Assembly (NCBI GenBank): GCA_002794785.1
Contig: NBBA01000010.1
Span: 62,001 to 126,000 of the forward strand
From: Coniferiporia sulphurascens
Taxonomy: Eukaryota > Basidiomycota > Agaricomycetes > Hymenochaetales > Hymenochaetaceae
Length of the DNA stretch: 64,000 nucleotides
Reading direction: 5' to 3'
Shown here piece after piece: positions 47,901-61,124 of the stretch. Numbering within the stretch: the first letter of the stretch is position 1; the number at the start of each line of letters is the position of its first letter. The translations under genes were made by a program, and so were the position numbers. The notes under the pieces were generated by a model that did not search any database, was not told the origin of the DNA, and was given only the letters and a program-made list of their open reading frames with translations.

Positions 47901-50067
47901 TATAGTTATAATCACTAATCGAGCAGATTCAGCAAGGAAGAAACAAGCACGCAAACGACATGAGCCTTACCATTCGAAATCTGCATCTGTGCACGGACAA
48001 TTATCCTCGTGCTCAACAGGGTCATCAAATTCACGTCCGACGTAGCAGTCAGCGTCGGGTTTGCGTCGACGGTACCATTGCTTATGACCCATGATACACT
48101 CGTGTGAGTCCCCGCCACGCGCATACCATTTTTCGAAATCGGCGTCTTCGCATCGGCGAGCACGCGTGTTCTCAAAGTCAATATGGGCAACAATGTAGCT
48201 TCCGGCACCCGTCTGATCACTGCGCGCAAGCGATCCGATGAGCATGAACCTCTGCGAAGTCGAATCTGGGACTGTCGTAAGAGCTCGGGCACGCAGTCTA
48301 TGGTCAAGCTTAAGGGTATTCCTATGTGTTGAGTGAGTACGGTACAGTACGGATTAAAATAGAGGGGAGGACGTACCACGTCCGTCCCAGATTGTTCGAG
48401 TATTGCACCTCGTCGACACCGTTTTCATCGTTGATTAGTACCATTACACTACCCTGGTCACCGAATTCGTATTTGTGCGCCTCCTTCCTGACCATGGTCC
48501 ATCGCAATCCAGCATCTGTACTGAGGAACGTGTCACAGTCCTCATACGGCCTAAGGTACGGCCCTACGGAGCCCACAGCAAGCACAAGTCCTGGTGCGGG
48601 GGAACTGAAGATACGTCCAAAGTTGTGCGGTGAGGTGACACTATGCAGGTGCAGCGAACACCTCGCAGCATCGGAAGGATCACAACCGATAGACTCACCC
48701 GTAGCATCACGCTCGGGCGGAGTGAGACGGTTCCACGTTGACCCATCGTCAAATGTTATACGACTCTGGAGCTGCTTCGCTGCGCCGCGGCCCTGAACAT
48801 CCTGTGCATTCGCGACGACATTCGCAATGCCAACGCCTTCCACGCCATATATATTCTCGAAGTCAACGAAACCCAGGTCATTGCGATTCGTATCTCGAAG
48901 GCTCTCGACGAAGAATGTTCCATTCGAATTGCTCACAAAAAGCGTACCAAGTGTATCCTGCGCATTCAAGAGCACATCGACACCGAGTGAGTGTGTGGTA
49001 CCCTCAACGATCGTATACGCATTTTCACGCAGCTGCGCACTTGACTGATGAGGAAACTGCGCGCGTGCCCAATTTTGCGCATCAATGCTAACATATAGCA
49101 ACATATCGCCGTTTCCTGCGAGATCCTTCAAAGCTACGACGGCGAACTTGGAGACAATCGCAAGTGCAAGAACGCCACGCGCGTTCTTGCCAATCCCGAG
49201 GTCAATGACACGTTGATCATTCTGGAAGAAGTCGGACGATGCAAAAAGGCGAGAAGAGGAGAGCGCGTGACCACCCGTGCTGGTAGTAGTGTCGAAGGCA
49301 ACACAGTAAATGAGGTCATGGTGTGCCTCGTGTCTGAATTCCTTAGACGAATGCGCAAATTGGCAGCGACTCGTTTCCGAAAGGAGTAAGGTTGGAGGCG
49401 AAGAGAACGCATCCGTTGTGTAGTAAGTCTGCGTCATCGTTAGTGAAAACGGGAGCAATTTATACTGACGGGTGCATACCTCATCATGGCAGACCGAACC
49501 CCAACCGAACGTCGGTTTGACGCATTTAGTGCCTTGGTACATAATGTACCCGTAACTTGCCGGGTCGGAGTGGAAGGAGAGTGGGAAGGAAACATAAGAG
49601 GGGGGCACGGGCATCTCGAATGTTTGCCAAGTCCTACCACGGTCGGCCGTTCTATAATGTTTGTTGTGCTTCGTCAAAACGAAAGCCTAGCAACATGTTA
49701 GTTTTAATAGATAAAGTCAGGTAGATCAATCTCACGTATTTGTTGTCAAACGGGTGCTCAAAGACCATCGTCGCCTCGCCCTTTGGAATATCCGCTGTTG
49801 TCCATGACTTTCCCTCATCATGCGACACGAATACGACGCCGTCTACCGAATCAAAATATATTGAAGTCTGGGATATCATTAGAAAACTGCCAATATTATG
49901 GATGAGACACGTACAGGAGCATCGTCGAAGAAAAATAGACGCTGTGGGAAGTTGTGGAAGGTGGTATACGAGACCTCCGGCTGCTTCTGGGCCCCGACAA
50001 CCGAGACAAGACCCAGTAACAACACAGAGAGCAGAGCTACCAGACCCGAAGCACGTCGCAGTACCAT
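44927..50067 (-). CDS. VPS10: Vacuolar sorting receptor VPS10 (sortilin family)
   Basis: Fourteen minus-strand exons: 50067-49915, 49867-49736, 49686-48377, 48321-47971, 47914-47638, 47589-46999, 46942-46844, 46787-46508, 46453-46383, 46322-45869, 45819-45728, 45667-45558, 45503-45204 and 45143-44927. They sum to 1478 residues, the usual VPS10 length. A signal peptide ([18 protein letters not shown]) is followed by two VPS10 domains of beta-propeller blades with Asp-box motifs ([40 protein letters not shown]). Each domain ends in a 10CC module ([30 protein letters not shown]). One membrane span ([21 protein letters not shown]) and a cytosolic tail ending [13 protein letters not shown] complete it. 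The family carries carboxypeptidase-type cargo from the late Golgi to the vacuolar/endosomal system and recycles by retromer. No lesion is seen. Confidence 0.95.
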
Positions 50068-53000
50068 TGTGAGTAGGCAAATAGAGAGGCGCGTGTAGGA
50101 CTTCAAGAACCCTATAGCAGCTTGGTGCTGATGTGGCCGCAGTAACTGGCTCGGCCGGCCACTACCAACTTAAATCGAGTTTTCCCCTCAGCCCAGATAG
50201 AGGACAATTATTAGAAGCTTCCCCTGGCCTTTAACCTGACTTCTGGTAACAGAGAGCACTTGAGGGAGTACAAAGTGAAAGACGGGAAAGTGCCTCCACT
50301 AGGGGAACACGTCTCGGCTGCACCACGTACGTATGGTCGCGACAACGCATAAATGGAAATATTAATTACGTAAACAAATCTTTGAAAAAGGTACGCATTT
50401 CAAGTGGCACCGGGATTATCATAGTCGGAACTTAACATCATAAAACCTCTGTACCAATAATGTCTGTATGTTTGGCAGGATCTTGACTGAATGCTATTCG
50501 AACTGAAAAACCCTGTTATATTCCGTGAGGTAAGATAAAGCTTTGCATCCATTTTATTAATCTCCGAGTATCCTTCGACGCATTCTTATATCTTATACTC
50601 GATACCGGGTAAATCGTTAAACTCGTCCAAGTTCCCACTCTGTGAATAGTCTTCTCGGTGACCGAACTCTTCCGAGTCTCATTCACTCTCCGTCGGCAGG
50701 CCTTACAAGCAATGGACTATCTTCAGAAACATCTTGAACCGCGAAACCGCAGTCGAATCGAAGGCATACTAGTTGACACATCGCAGTCGTCATTGGTAGA
50801 TGCGGTTACGAAGCCTCGAGTTAATGATAGCGTGAGGCCTGCTTAAAGTTCGTGAATGCGGCGTGCTAACCTCTCTGTACAGTTCCAAAGGAAGGAAGAC
50901 CCGAATTTCTCAGCCTTAGCCCGCGTTCCCGCGCGATCTCGGGTTTATACTTCAGGAAGCGACCATGCCGCGTCCTAGTTTATCCCCGTCTTTACCAAAG
51001 ATGAACTCACATTTTCAGCATGCTAAAGAATTATAAAGGAAGTATCAAACCAGCAGTCATATTCGAACGAAGTGCAAAATGGCCAAAATTTCTGCACCTG
51101 CTGATGTCATTTCCAGAATTCCTTCAGTAGTCCGTCCAAATAGACGTCAAAAACGTCGTCAAGAACCGTGTCCACAGGTCCGTATTCATTTTGCATGCTC
51201 GCAAAAATACTCCCGATTTTGTACCAGCGTGATAGGAGACATAACGGTCGACTATGAGCCAATATTTGTCTACTATACGCACCATGGGTACATTCGCGTG
51301 TGTTGTCCGGATCTTTTGTTCCCCCCGTGTAAGTTCCCGGTATTCGTCTTGAAGTGTTAGCCTTGGCGATGAACAAACGACAGTATCGCCATTGAGGCGT
51401 GTTCGTCTATACGTTGATCATAGAAAAAATGCAGCCATGTCTCGAAGCCCGAACCGCGAGTCACCCAGAATGCGGAGTTGTTTCTGTGGACAGTCCAACA
51501 TAGGCTGTTAGACCTGCGTACCCTTTACTTTGAACGAGGTGCTGAAGGTAGACAGCACTTCATTCTGTTAAACAAAATCATCTTGCACCTTAAGAGAACC
51601 CCACCCGAGACCTGAACACTTATAAAGCCATCAACTCGTCAATACCAGTTGGTAGATCTCTTCGTACGAAAAAGGTGAATGCTTCATTGGTATCACCCTG
51701 TAATATCTAAGCCATTGAAGCTCTCGAGGTCCGGTATCTAATCATTCTGGACCGTAGGCTCAGTCAAGAGTGAGACTTCAACGCCCTTTAAAGACAAGAA
51801 AATATAGCCTGAGACTTCTCTTCTCCAAAAGCGCTCGGATTTTAACAGAGTTTTACTTGGCTGGAAGCCGGCTTGTGAATTGCGATGAAGCGATGCGTGA
51901 GACGGCGGTAGTAGAGGGGACTTCACAAAGGCTGAGAAATTGATCACACAGAACTGCGTGAGTGCCTCGGGGCGATGTAGGAAGGGGCACAAAATGTAGG
52001 CACTTCGGACTTAAAGTCAGCAATCGGATAGAATTCACTTTACGTATTCGCGGACGCTGGCAGTGGCCATCCCGAAGTGCAAGGGATGTCTGGACTCGAA
52101 TTCCGGAGCTACGGGGATCTGCTAGCCGGGGGGTTGAAGCTTTAACCGTCGTCTTTTTTCCACAACTGTGAGTAGACCCCCAGGACGTGATGGAACGTAC
52201 GTTTGGGGACAAAACGAAGATGCTATCGCGGACCCGGGTAGAAAAACGCGGGGTCAGAACATCAGACCGCCGAACAGAATTCGAGCTTCGATATGCGCAA
52301 ACAGAAGGATCGATATAACTGATTCCATAGGCGGCAGGATACACTGGAGCGGTAAAAATCTGAAGATTTTTTGAAAGCGTTCAGTCGTGTATGGCTGGAT
52401 TTGGAACGGATGCCTGACAAACACGCAAAAGAGAACGCGATCAGGCAAAACGTATGTAAGCGTCGGCTGCCAAAAGCCACGTCAGACTGCTAACGAGAAT
52501 TCCACTTTTTTTCTTATCTTTTTTTTTTTTTCGTACTTATGGAGTTCCGGGATTCTGCAGGTTTCGTGTCGGGCCTCGTGCCGCGGTGGACTGAGCCGGC
52601 GATGGCCGGGGAAGCCCCAAAAATCCAGGAACGCGGGGGTAGCCGCAGCGCCCGGGGACGGAATGGATGACGAATGACGTCGTTTGAACGAGCGCGCATG
52701 ACCGTCGCTCATTGGCACACTTGCTCTTGTTCCCTACCACTCGTACAACATACGGTGCATCGAGTAAACGGTCTCAACTGGTTTGCGAACTGCATATGCT
52801 CGGATATCGCAAGCATAGCCGACTCTCGGGTACGTCAGGCGGCGGCGCGTGACGGTCCGAACACCGGAATCCGGTTCGCTTCCACCCTGGTCCACCCACA
52901 CTCCGGATTTGTGTGAGAGCGGGGGAAACAGATGTGGGGCCGACGGCTCGGCCGGCCTACGTGCGGGGGCTGACATCAGACAAAAAAACATACCGAAGAG

Positions 53001-53093
53001 CTTATTAATACGTGCATATAACCCTCGGTCGACCCCTCGCTTCTTCTCAGCCATTTCGCACCCTCCACATCCACGGATCGCGCAGTGACGACC
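50068..53093. other. Divergent intergenic region, 3 kb
   Basis: Lies between the VPS10 start (minus) and the transporter start (plus), so it should hold both promoters. All frames are under 165 codons and overlap in several phases without domain character. A 13-nt T run sits near 52520. No element is recognised. Confidence 0.5.
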
Positions 53094-55075
53094 ATGAGTA
53101 TAGCTTCCACCGACAAAAAATCCCATAATGCGTACGGCGGTGCCCACTTCACCCTCAATGGCTTGCCTATCGGCATCTTCTCCATCCTACTCGCCCTTCT
53201 CGCCTCCATGGGTGGCTTCATCTTCGGTTACGACACAGGTCAAATCTCCGACATTCTCCTCATGGAAGATTTCTTGCATCGCTTCGGCGAGCCTGATATA
53301 CATGGCGTCTACTTCTTCACAAACGTCCGTAGTGGCTTGATTGTCGCGCTCCTTAGTATTGGCACACTCATTGGCGCGTTGTGCGGTGCTCCGTGAGTAG
53401 CCCCTACTTTCAATTCTCTCCAGTATCTGACCCACACGTTTGCAGTATTGCTGACTATCTCGGTCGCCGATATGCCATGTCCCTCGAGTGCCTTATCTTC
53501 TCCCTCGGCGTCGTCATTCAGCTCACCTCCTTCCAAGCCTGGTTTCAGTTTGCCATAGGCCGTCTCGTTTCTGGGTTCGGCGTGGGCGCTCTGTCCGCTG
53601 CCGTACCTATGTACCAGGCAGAGACAGCCCCGCCCCAAATTCGTGGAACGCTCACAGGAACTTACCAGCTTTTTATCACGTTTGGCATTTTGATCGCCTA
53701 CGCTATTTCTATTGGAACGCGCTCCCTTTCCGGAGCTGCGTCTTGGCGGACCGTGGTCGGCGTAGGCTATATCTGGGCATTCATACTTGGAGTTGGCATC
53801 CTGTTCATGCCAGAATCGCCACGTTGGTCTGCTCGCCATGGTCGTCCGGACGCTGCCCGCTCTGCTATTGCTAAAGTACGCGCCATCCCGTTGGACCATC
53901 CCATCGTGGACAACGAGCTTGAAGAGATGCTGCATAGTCTCGAAGTTGAGGAAGGCATTTCCAAGGATTCAGTTGTCCAGGGCGAGGTGAAGAAAGTTCA
54001 CGACCCTAACGCACATACGAGCGGCACACGCGGATGGCTCGCTTGTTTCCAGGGTTTCCGCGCTGGTTCGTCGCGCGTCGGCTATCGCACGCTACTTGGC
54101 ATGAGCCTTCAATCCCTTCAACAACTCACCGGCGCCAATTACTTTTTCTACTATGGTGCAACCGTATTCCAGTCCGTTGGTATTGCCGATAGTTTTGTCA
54201 CTCAGATAATTCTCGGCGCCGTCAACTTCTTCTGTACCTTTGGCGGGCTGTACACCATGGAACGATTCGGACGCCGTAGACCGCTCATCTTTGGAGGCCT
54301 TTGGCAGAGTTTCTGGTTGTTCGTCTTCGCTGCTGCAGGAACTGCAAAGGACCCCACGACTAACCCAGGTATTGGAAAGTGTGAGTGCCCAAGCGTTAAT
54401 GGCTAAAATATTAGGCTAACATGTAATTAGTAATGATCGTTTCGGCGTGCATGTTCATTTTGGGTTACGCAATGACATGGGCTCGTGAGCAATTTTCTGA
54501 ACTTACCCAATGAATCTCGCACGCTGATAACAGTTTAAGCCGGTATATGGATTCTTATTGGAGAGACATTCCCGACGCAGACGCGTGCGAAGCAAGGTGC
54601 TATTTCCACTGCCTCCAACTGGCTTTGGGTGCGTTTTATTATATTTGCTATGTCTGGTTCGCAACTTAATCCCGATTTTTTTTAGAACTTCCTTCTTGCG
54701 TTCTTCACTCCGTTTATCATCTCTGCTATCCAGTTCCGATACGGCTTCGTCTTTGCAGCATGTAACTTGCTCGGCGCAGTTGTTGTGTGGACGTTTTTGT
54801 TCGAGTCTTCCGGCATGTCGCTTGAGAACGTTGACTTGATGTACCGGGACCCATCCGCTACTCCGAGGAACTCCTCACGCTGGGCGCCTCCCGGCTACGA
54901 CTCGCGCGCAGACGTCGAGGCGGAGCGAAAGCCGCGCCGTATGCAGCTTGATCCAGACTCGGAGAAACAGACAGCTGGAGGAGGCCCAAGTACAGGAACG
55001 AATGGGTATACATTAGGCGCAGGCACTACCTTGGGGGCTGAGGAAGGAAGGAAGGAGGATATCTCCAGACGATGA
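53094..55075 (+). CDS. MFS sugar porter (hexose-type transporter)
   Basis: Five exons, 53094-53392, 53446-54380, 54431-54484, 54540-54628 and 54686-55075, give 588 residues. It belongs to the sugar porter branch of the major facilitator superfamily, plasma-membrane proton-coupled or facilitative uptake with about 12 spans. Visible signatures are FIFGYDTGQIS in helix 1, DYLGRRYA after helix 2, GRLVSGFGVG and AETAPPQIRGTL, the PESPRW motif before the central loop, QQLTGANYFFYYG in helix 7, ERFGRRRPL, GETFPTQTRAKQ and the C-terminal FESSGMSLENVDLMY. The long tail is hydrophilic. The start is the ATG at 53094; the upstream in-frame GTG is unlikely. The short exons 3 and 4 are required by phase and by the conserved helix 10 and ETFP segments. 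Substrate cannot be told from sequence; hexoses are most likely. Confidence 0.93.
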
Positions 55076-57369
55076 TCACGATGACATCTTCCGTGATTTT
55101 CCTTCCCTTTTTAGCATATCGGTAGGAGCATTCCGTTATCCCCCCACCTCATATCATTGCATATGAAATTCTGCACTTTCTTTTCTTTGTTGCCGGACCA
55201 ATATCTTTTTTAATTTTCCCTGTGGCAAGGATTGGTGTAGCACTACAAAGGTTATTGTTTTGCTTGTATGTTTACTTTGTGTACGGTATGGGATTTAAAA
55301 AAACTTATTCTTGTGACCGAAGCCCTGCGAAGGGTTCTAGCTGCACTTTCACAAGACTCAAGACTGAATGCATATTGGCGCCCACTACCATGTTGAGATC
55401 GTCACCTGGAAAGCTAGTGGCTTATCCACTCCGAGCAGCTACTCCTCATTTTAAACCTACGAGGTTTTGTCCGATCCAATACTCAACTCAATCGGCCACG
55501 AAACGGCGTATTTTAGGTACTTACTAGGATGTTGCGGCGTTTGGAAAACGGGGACTTGACTTGGACGCGAGTACGAGTTGGTGTCTGTCTACACGGGAGA
55601 GTCACGTCTCTTCTTGACGGGATAATACGGGATAATAGTAATACTATATGACTCTTTATCTACGGTGTCGCGTATTCATTCAACCTGAATAGTTGAAGGT
55701 CTGAAGAGACAAAGCATCCGACTCCGCACCCCCCAAAAATTTATCACTAACATCCCATCCGAGTCCATCCGAGGTCGGAACTAAAAAATCCCTCCGACAC
55801 GGCCGTGACGGAGTACGTGTTCACATAGCAAACTCGGATTCTAGGGTCCCAGACTGGGGATCGCCCAAGTCGTGCACCTCAAGCTGTAGCAGTATCGTGT
55901 ACTCCACATACTTAGTAGTATACTGTACCTCCCGGACTCCGAGTCTCGGCGGGGATCACTGTATGAAGTGCTTTGCGCCTGCCTTCGAATTTTCTACCAC
56001 CGCCACGGTGATCCGGGCCGTGGTGCCGCAATGCGAAAGTATTCAAACCCGAAAGACCCGGAAGACAGGGCCCGGGCCCCGGACCACTGGGATTCGACAT
56101 CTATCTTTTGGTCAACATTTTCAATTGGGTTTGTAGGAGGAGACATTTAGATTCTAGAGGCGTGCGGCGTGCCACCACAGCACTGGGTTGGTTGGTTTTC
56201 GTTGACTAGGATCAGGATTTTCGTGATAGTAGTGGACGATTGACGATTCCGACCCAAGGGATGCGGTGCAACTTCTAAAAAAGCGGCGTGCGACCCAATT
56301 ACCCAAAACGTAGTCGCGTTACATACCGGGATTACCAAATCCAAAATTTGCAGGAGATCGCAGAGTTCGCTGAACCTGACCTTGCGGTGAAGGTGTTTAC
56401 CGGCTTTCTTGCCTCGGACCCACCCGAGTGTTCCCCATAGCTAATTTTCTTGAGTCCAACGCAGTGATCAACCATAGGGTGTGCTAGTCACTCCTTCCTG
56501 AAAGCGATGATGTTCTATCCTCTCTTGGACTCGGAGCTGGCTGTCCAAATAACTGGCCACCGGGTGCTTGGCATGTTGCTAGGGAGTACATGAACTGTCT
56601 CCGCAAATACTATTTCCGCGCCGCCACTACAATTCCTGTGTGCGAGAAAGGCCTGGGGAGTATCATGATGTTTCAATGTTACTGGTTCAAATATCTTCAC
56701 AAGGCCACCTCAAATACCATACAAACCTCATCAAGGCTCTAAACCGCTGAGGTGTATGTGTTCACAACCTTTTCCTTATTGTAAACAAAAAAATGCTTTT
56801 TTTACTACCTGAGTGTCTTATCGCGTTTCTGACGCGATGAAACTTTTTTCGTCTAGACAAACAGAAGGTGGCCTTGTTGGATTTCAGCAGCCCGTGGCTC
56901 TGGCGGATGCACTTCGGGCACCCTGGCATATTGTATAACTAATAAATACCCTCTGGGGGAACTCGAGCGTGCATACAGGCAGTAAATTACTAAGGAAGTT
57001 TCCCGAACTCCAGAACCCGTACGGCCGAACTTGGCATCAGGCTCACATCCCACTGGCAACAGGCTTCCCATGGCTTGCAAAGATACAATCAAGACGTGTG
57101 GATACTGTCTCGATGGCTTCCTTGAACTACTTCCTAAGGTCGCGATGCATTGTGGAAACTTCATATACACTGTATACAAGAAACTTCAGCTTCGTTCTCC
57201 AATCAATTAAGACGTTGAGATGGGTACAATCTTTCAAGGTATGGGCGCTGTTTGATCACTATTTTTAGATCTAATGGAGCATAAGTACTGTGACCTGGAC
57301 TAAGTAACTGTGAACTGCTCAAGCCCAAGTAACTCACTGGTGGGCTGGTACTGAACTGTGGATCCCGTT
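55076..57369. other. Intergenic region, no gene supported
   Basis: T-rich sequence just after 55076 is probably the transporter's 3' untranslated region. Short frames elsewhere lack protein character. A 50-nt segment at 56478-56528 is imperfectly repeated at 59868-59917. Confidence 0.5.
56478..56528. repeat. Short imperfect direct repeat, left copy
   Basis: Shares CTAGTCACTCC and about 80% of its bases with 59868-59917. The two copies lie on either side of the DUF6534 relic at 57370-58869. Confidence 0.45.
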
Positions 57370-58869
57370 ATGTCCTATACCGCTCAAAGGCTCGTACCAT
57401 CCGTGGATCTCAGTCTAACCCTCGGCGCTCTGCAGATTGGGACGTACATTTCTACGACTCTGTTTGGAGTCATATCTATGCAGGCATACTATTTTTACGT
57501 GAATTTTCCTAACGAGCGAAAGTTGTTGAAGGGACTGGTGAGCACGCCACTCGGACTACTGTAGTTTGATGACAGCCACCGTTAAGGTTCCTTGATACGA
57601 TCAAAAGGTCGCCTGGATATGGTACGCGACATGCTTTCACCTGTCTAAAGTGCTAATCTTTTAAACGTGACCTGTCAGGCTCTTTGAACTTCTCCATGCG
57701 GCCTCTGTTACTTGTAGTATGTTCGAAATGTCTGTCAAAATTTTTGGAAACTTCGCAGAATTCGTTCCGCTTGAAATCTCAATAGTGTGGAGCGCCACAG
57801 TAGCTTGCTCAATTCAGGTATGTACAGTATCCAGTTTTCAATCACTATCCCATTCGTTTTGACACCTTCTTCATGTAAGGCTTATTTTTCCTATCGTATT
57901 CACATAATGTCTCAACGTTGGGAGATCACACTTTTATGCTGGACTCTGAGCCTTATGAAATATCTATGGTCACTCATTGCGACCGCAAAAGTGCTTGAAG
58001 TGAGAAACGTGACAGAATTTTACGACGGGTGGAGATGGATTGTTACGACGGTACTAGGCTTAACCATGGCCATTGATATAATTATCGCCGCGAGTCTGAG
58101 CTACTATCTGTACCGGAGCCGAAGTGGTATTCCCTCGTACGTGTTCCCCCATGCGATCCGCCCTGACAGAATATTTTCTGATCAAGTTTGACGTATTTTC
58201 AGCACGGATCGGCTAATCCATCGTCTCATTAAATTTACAATTCGTGAGTGTAATCCGCCGTGGCGTACACAAAACCTTTCGTGTAATCCCATTTCCCATT
58301 ACAGAAACTGGGCTTCTTACGAGGCAAGCAACTAAGGACTACCTAGTGGCTTCCGATAATATTCAGGAATTGAAATTTACAACGTTTTCGCAATTATGAT
58401 GTTGATTTTTGTGAGTAGTAACTATTTACCCAAGGAAAACCAATTATGGTGCTAACTCCGTCTGGAAATACTAGTTTTTGGTCATGCCTGACAATTGTGA
58501 GACCGTCCCTTCAGTATGTTCGTTTTCGCCTAACTACTTACAATGACTCTAGATATCTGGCTTTGCATATTTATCTTTCTCGCGGAACGTAAGCATGTCG
58601 ATCCTCTAAAATACATCCTGTCTAACTTAAATCATAAAGTATATTCGAACTCTTTACTAGCCACGTCAGTCGTGTTCCCCACTGCTATAAAGTAATTTCT
58701 TACCCGGAGACGCGCGTTGCACAGCCTAAATTCCCGGACGAGTCTTACGTCGAAAAACACCGGAATCGAGTCAATGAGCGGGATTGTTTTCCCCAACGTC
58801 CCTAGCTCAACTGCGCATAGGAGCTTCGAAAAACCTCAATTAAAGGTTTTTTTTTCGTTAACTAAATAA
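57370..58869 (+). pseudogene. DUF6534-type multi-span membrane protein, copy 2 (splice lesion)
   Basis: Exons 57370-57537, 57608-57621, 57679-57817, 57880-58136, 58203-58243 and 58305-58323 read cleanly: MSYTAQRLVPSVDLSLTLGA, YYFYVNFPNERKLLKGL, LFELLHAASVTCS, AYFSYRIHIMSQRWEITLL, DIIIAASLSYYLYRSRSG, TDRLIHRLIKFTI, TGLLTR. Later pieces also match the family (VFAIMMLIF, FLVMPDN, IWLCIFIFLAE, YSNSLLATS, LNSRTSLTSK). Between exons 6 and 7, however, the donor is GC (GGCAAGC) and the acceptor used in copy 1 (CATAG) is replaced by TACAA. The nearest AG sites upstream give an immediate stop. This copy has its ATG and the Trp codon that is a stop in copy 1. Unless an unseen splice site is used, it encodes only a truncated protein. 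Confidence 0.75.
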
Positions 58870-61124
58870 ACTTGCGAAGGTGTTTCTTATGGACAACTTA
58901 TCAGGCACTTGCGATTAGGCAGCTTGGACCACTGAACTCGGGAACGAAAGCCGGGTTAACCTTCGGATTTAATCACAGAGATATAGAAGAAATCCGGTAC
59001 AAATAGGCACGGTGACATAGAAAAAAAGAGAGATGTTGAGGCCTTACGATGTAGTGTTTATTGTATCCGTGACAGAATTGAGACCCTGCCCAAGACAAAA
59101 CGATATCACAGTCGATGCGAAGGTGTGAAAAGTAGCTATTACATATTGGCGTTTAAAAGGCCCGGACAGGGGAGCAAAAACGGTGTGCTCAGTGTCCACA
59201 ATGCATCTTAGCTGTAAAAGGTCATCGTCAAATTGTCCGATCTCCCGCGACGTGATTGCACGGACTGCGATCTGGTCATTCGATCCAAGGATCCTCCGCG
59301 GTGCAGTCTCCGATTCCAAACCAGTCAAGGGCATTCGGTGTTTGGCGACCGCCATAGCAAGAGTACTGCCGCCCACTGGCAAGACGTTGCCAGAAATCAG
59401 GGAGAAATGCGCCGAAATGATTTTGTCTACATTGTTGACACATCGTTGCTCTCGATTTGCCCCGACTTAATACCCCCTGCGCATTGTCTCCCGAATCGTT
59501 GAAGAAATAAAATGTCGCAACCTGTCAGCGGAAATAAAACCTACAGTATATAGACGAGTTTCAGTACAGTCTTACCTGAGGTGTTCGCGACGGTGTGAAC
59601 TCGCCTGGAAACACTCAGACGGTCGAAACCTCAGCGAGAATTACGAAATCTTCGCCTTCCACCATATGTGAAAGTCTTCAAAAAGGTGTGGTGGCGGCTT
59701 GGATCCTACCGCATTCCGTCTGCGCCGAGATTTTAACATGTATCCCTGGCACAGCGTTTTTCGTCAAGTTTGCCGACAATATCTGACCGGCAGTGAAGAC
59801 GGGTTAACTCAATGCTTTAGGTTGGTCTCGCGTCAGATCTACTCGCGCGTGGAAGGCAGAGATGGTGGGTGCGCTAGTCACTCCCTCCTGGGAGTGATGA
59901 TATTCCGTCCTCTCTGGGTACTGGCTCGTAGATTTGGCAGATTGGCGACAGGGAAGTGCCTTCCACTCATCGCGTCCAAAAGAGATGGAAGCTTCAAGAA
60001 ATTGTCGGTTGAGTTTATGCAGAGGAGTAAAAGAGATAGGAAAGCAGGAGGATATGGGAGCTGAACCCCGACGAATCGGATCGAAGATCTGGCTCTTGTC
60101 TTTAGGGTCTCGTGATATTTCTGTGCACGACTTAGACGATCGTCCATCAGTTGACCAAGATATTACTGGGGAGTACTTACATGTATACGACCATCTTGAC
60201 CATTTTCGTGGAGAATCCGAATGTAAAATTTCGTCGTACTGTAGCCATACGACTCCTGAACGTGGGAGAGGCTCGGAGAGCGTGCTTCAATGTTGTTTGA
60301 AGGAAATTTTCAAAGCAAGGAAATCATGAACGCCGACCGAGATGTTGTATTGCCGGCCTTGAAGAACTCTTCAGGTCAGTGAAGTGGCCATTCAGCACTT
60401 AGAGTGCCTTGTGAACGCCAAACCGGACGCTGTTCCCCAAATACGCATTCGGTCCCCATGTCCCAGTCTCTTCCATGGAAAGGTCTGTCGCAGTGCTTTC
60501 GGCTTTTTCTAAATAAAAATTGGAGTAGTACGAGAGCGCCGCTTTCAGCTCAGTTGAGGCACTGTACAGCATGACGCGATACAGATAAGCGTACAAAACA
60601 GGCCGTTAGAGAGAGGCACTTCACCAGAGCCAGCCACATCCACCGGGAGAAACACAACAACCGATAATTGCACTTTAATGCCCTCAAGTCATTGGTGATT
60701 ATTCAGTGCACCAACACAATCGCACGTGGTCTCGTTGCTTGACATCTGAAGCCGTAAAGCCCCTGCATACGCCTAAAGTGGCTGTTGCAAGGTCAACATT
60801 TTCCTTATTTTGCCAGAATTTGTGTTGTAACGGGACACAGATATTCGAGTTTATCGCATGCATGGCCGCTAAACAACTAGAAGCATGGATGATGAGGCTT
60901 CTGACAGCATATCGCATTTGTAAGCATCGGTATGCTGACATAATGAAAATCTCCTTCATTACAAGCGTCCAGGTTTAAATTTAACAGTATACATAGTACA
61001 GATCAAAGTATCTGCAAGAGGAGAAAAGAGCAGGAGATAAAACGAGCAGGAGATGAATGGAAGTGGAAGATTCCGGATCACTAAAGGTACGAGAGTCCCT
61101 GTGAACACCATCAACCCCGGACCA
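58870..61124. other. Intergenic region, no gene supported
   Basis: Frames up to about 130 codons on both strands overlap one another and show no domain. It contains the right copy of the 50-nt repeat at 59868-59917 and the 3' side of the DUF6699 gene. Confidence 0.5.
59868..59917. repeat. Short imperfect direct repeat, right copy
   Basis: Partner of 56478-56528, same orientation. Too short and diverged to assign to an element. Confidence 0.45.

Noticed and set aside
57538..57607. Reading through the first intron of DUF6534 copy 2 as coding
   Set aside because: The frame stops within 30 nt, and copy 1 has a donor at the identical position; it is an intron.
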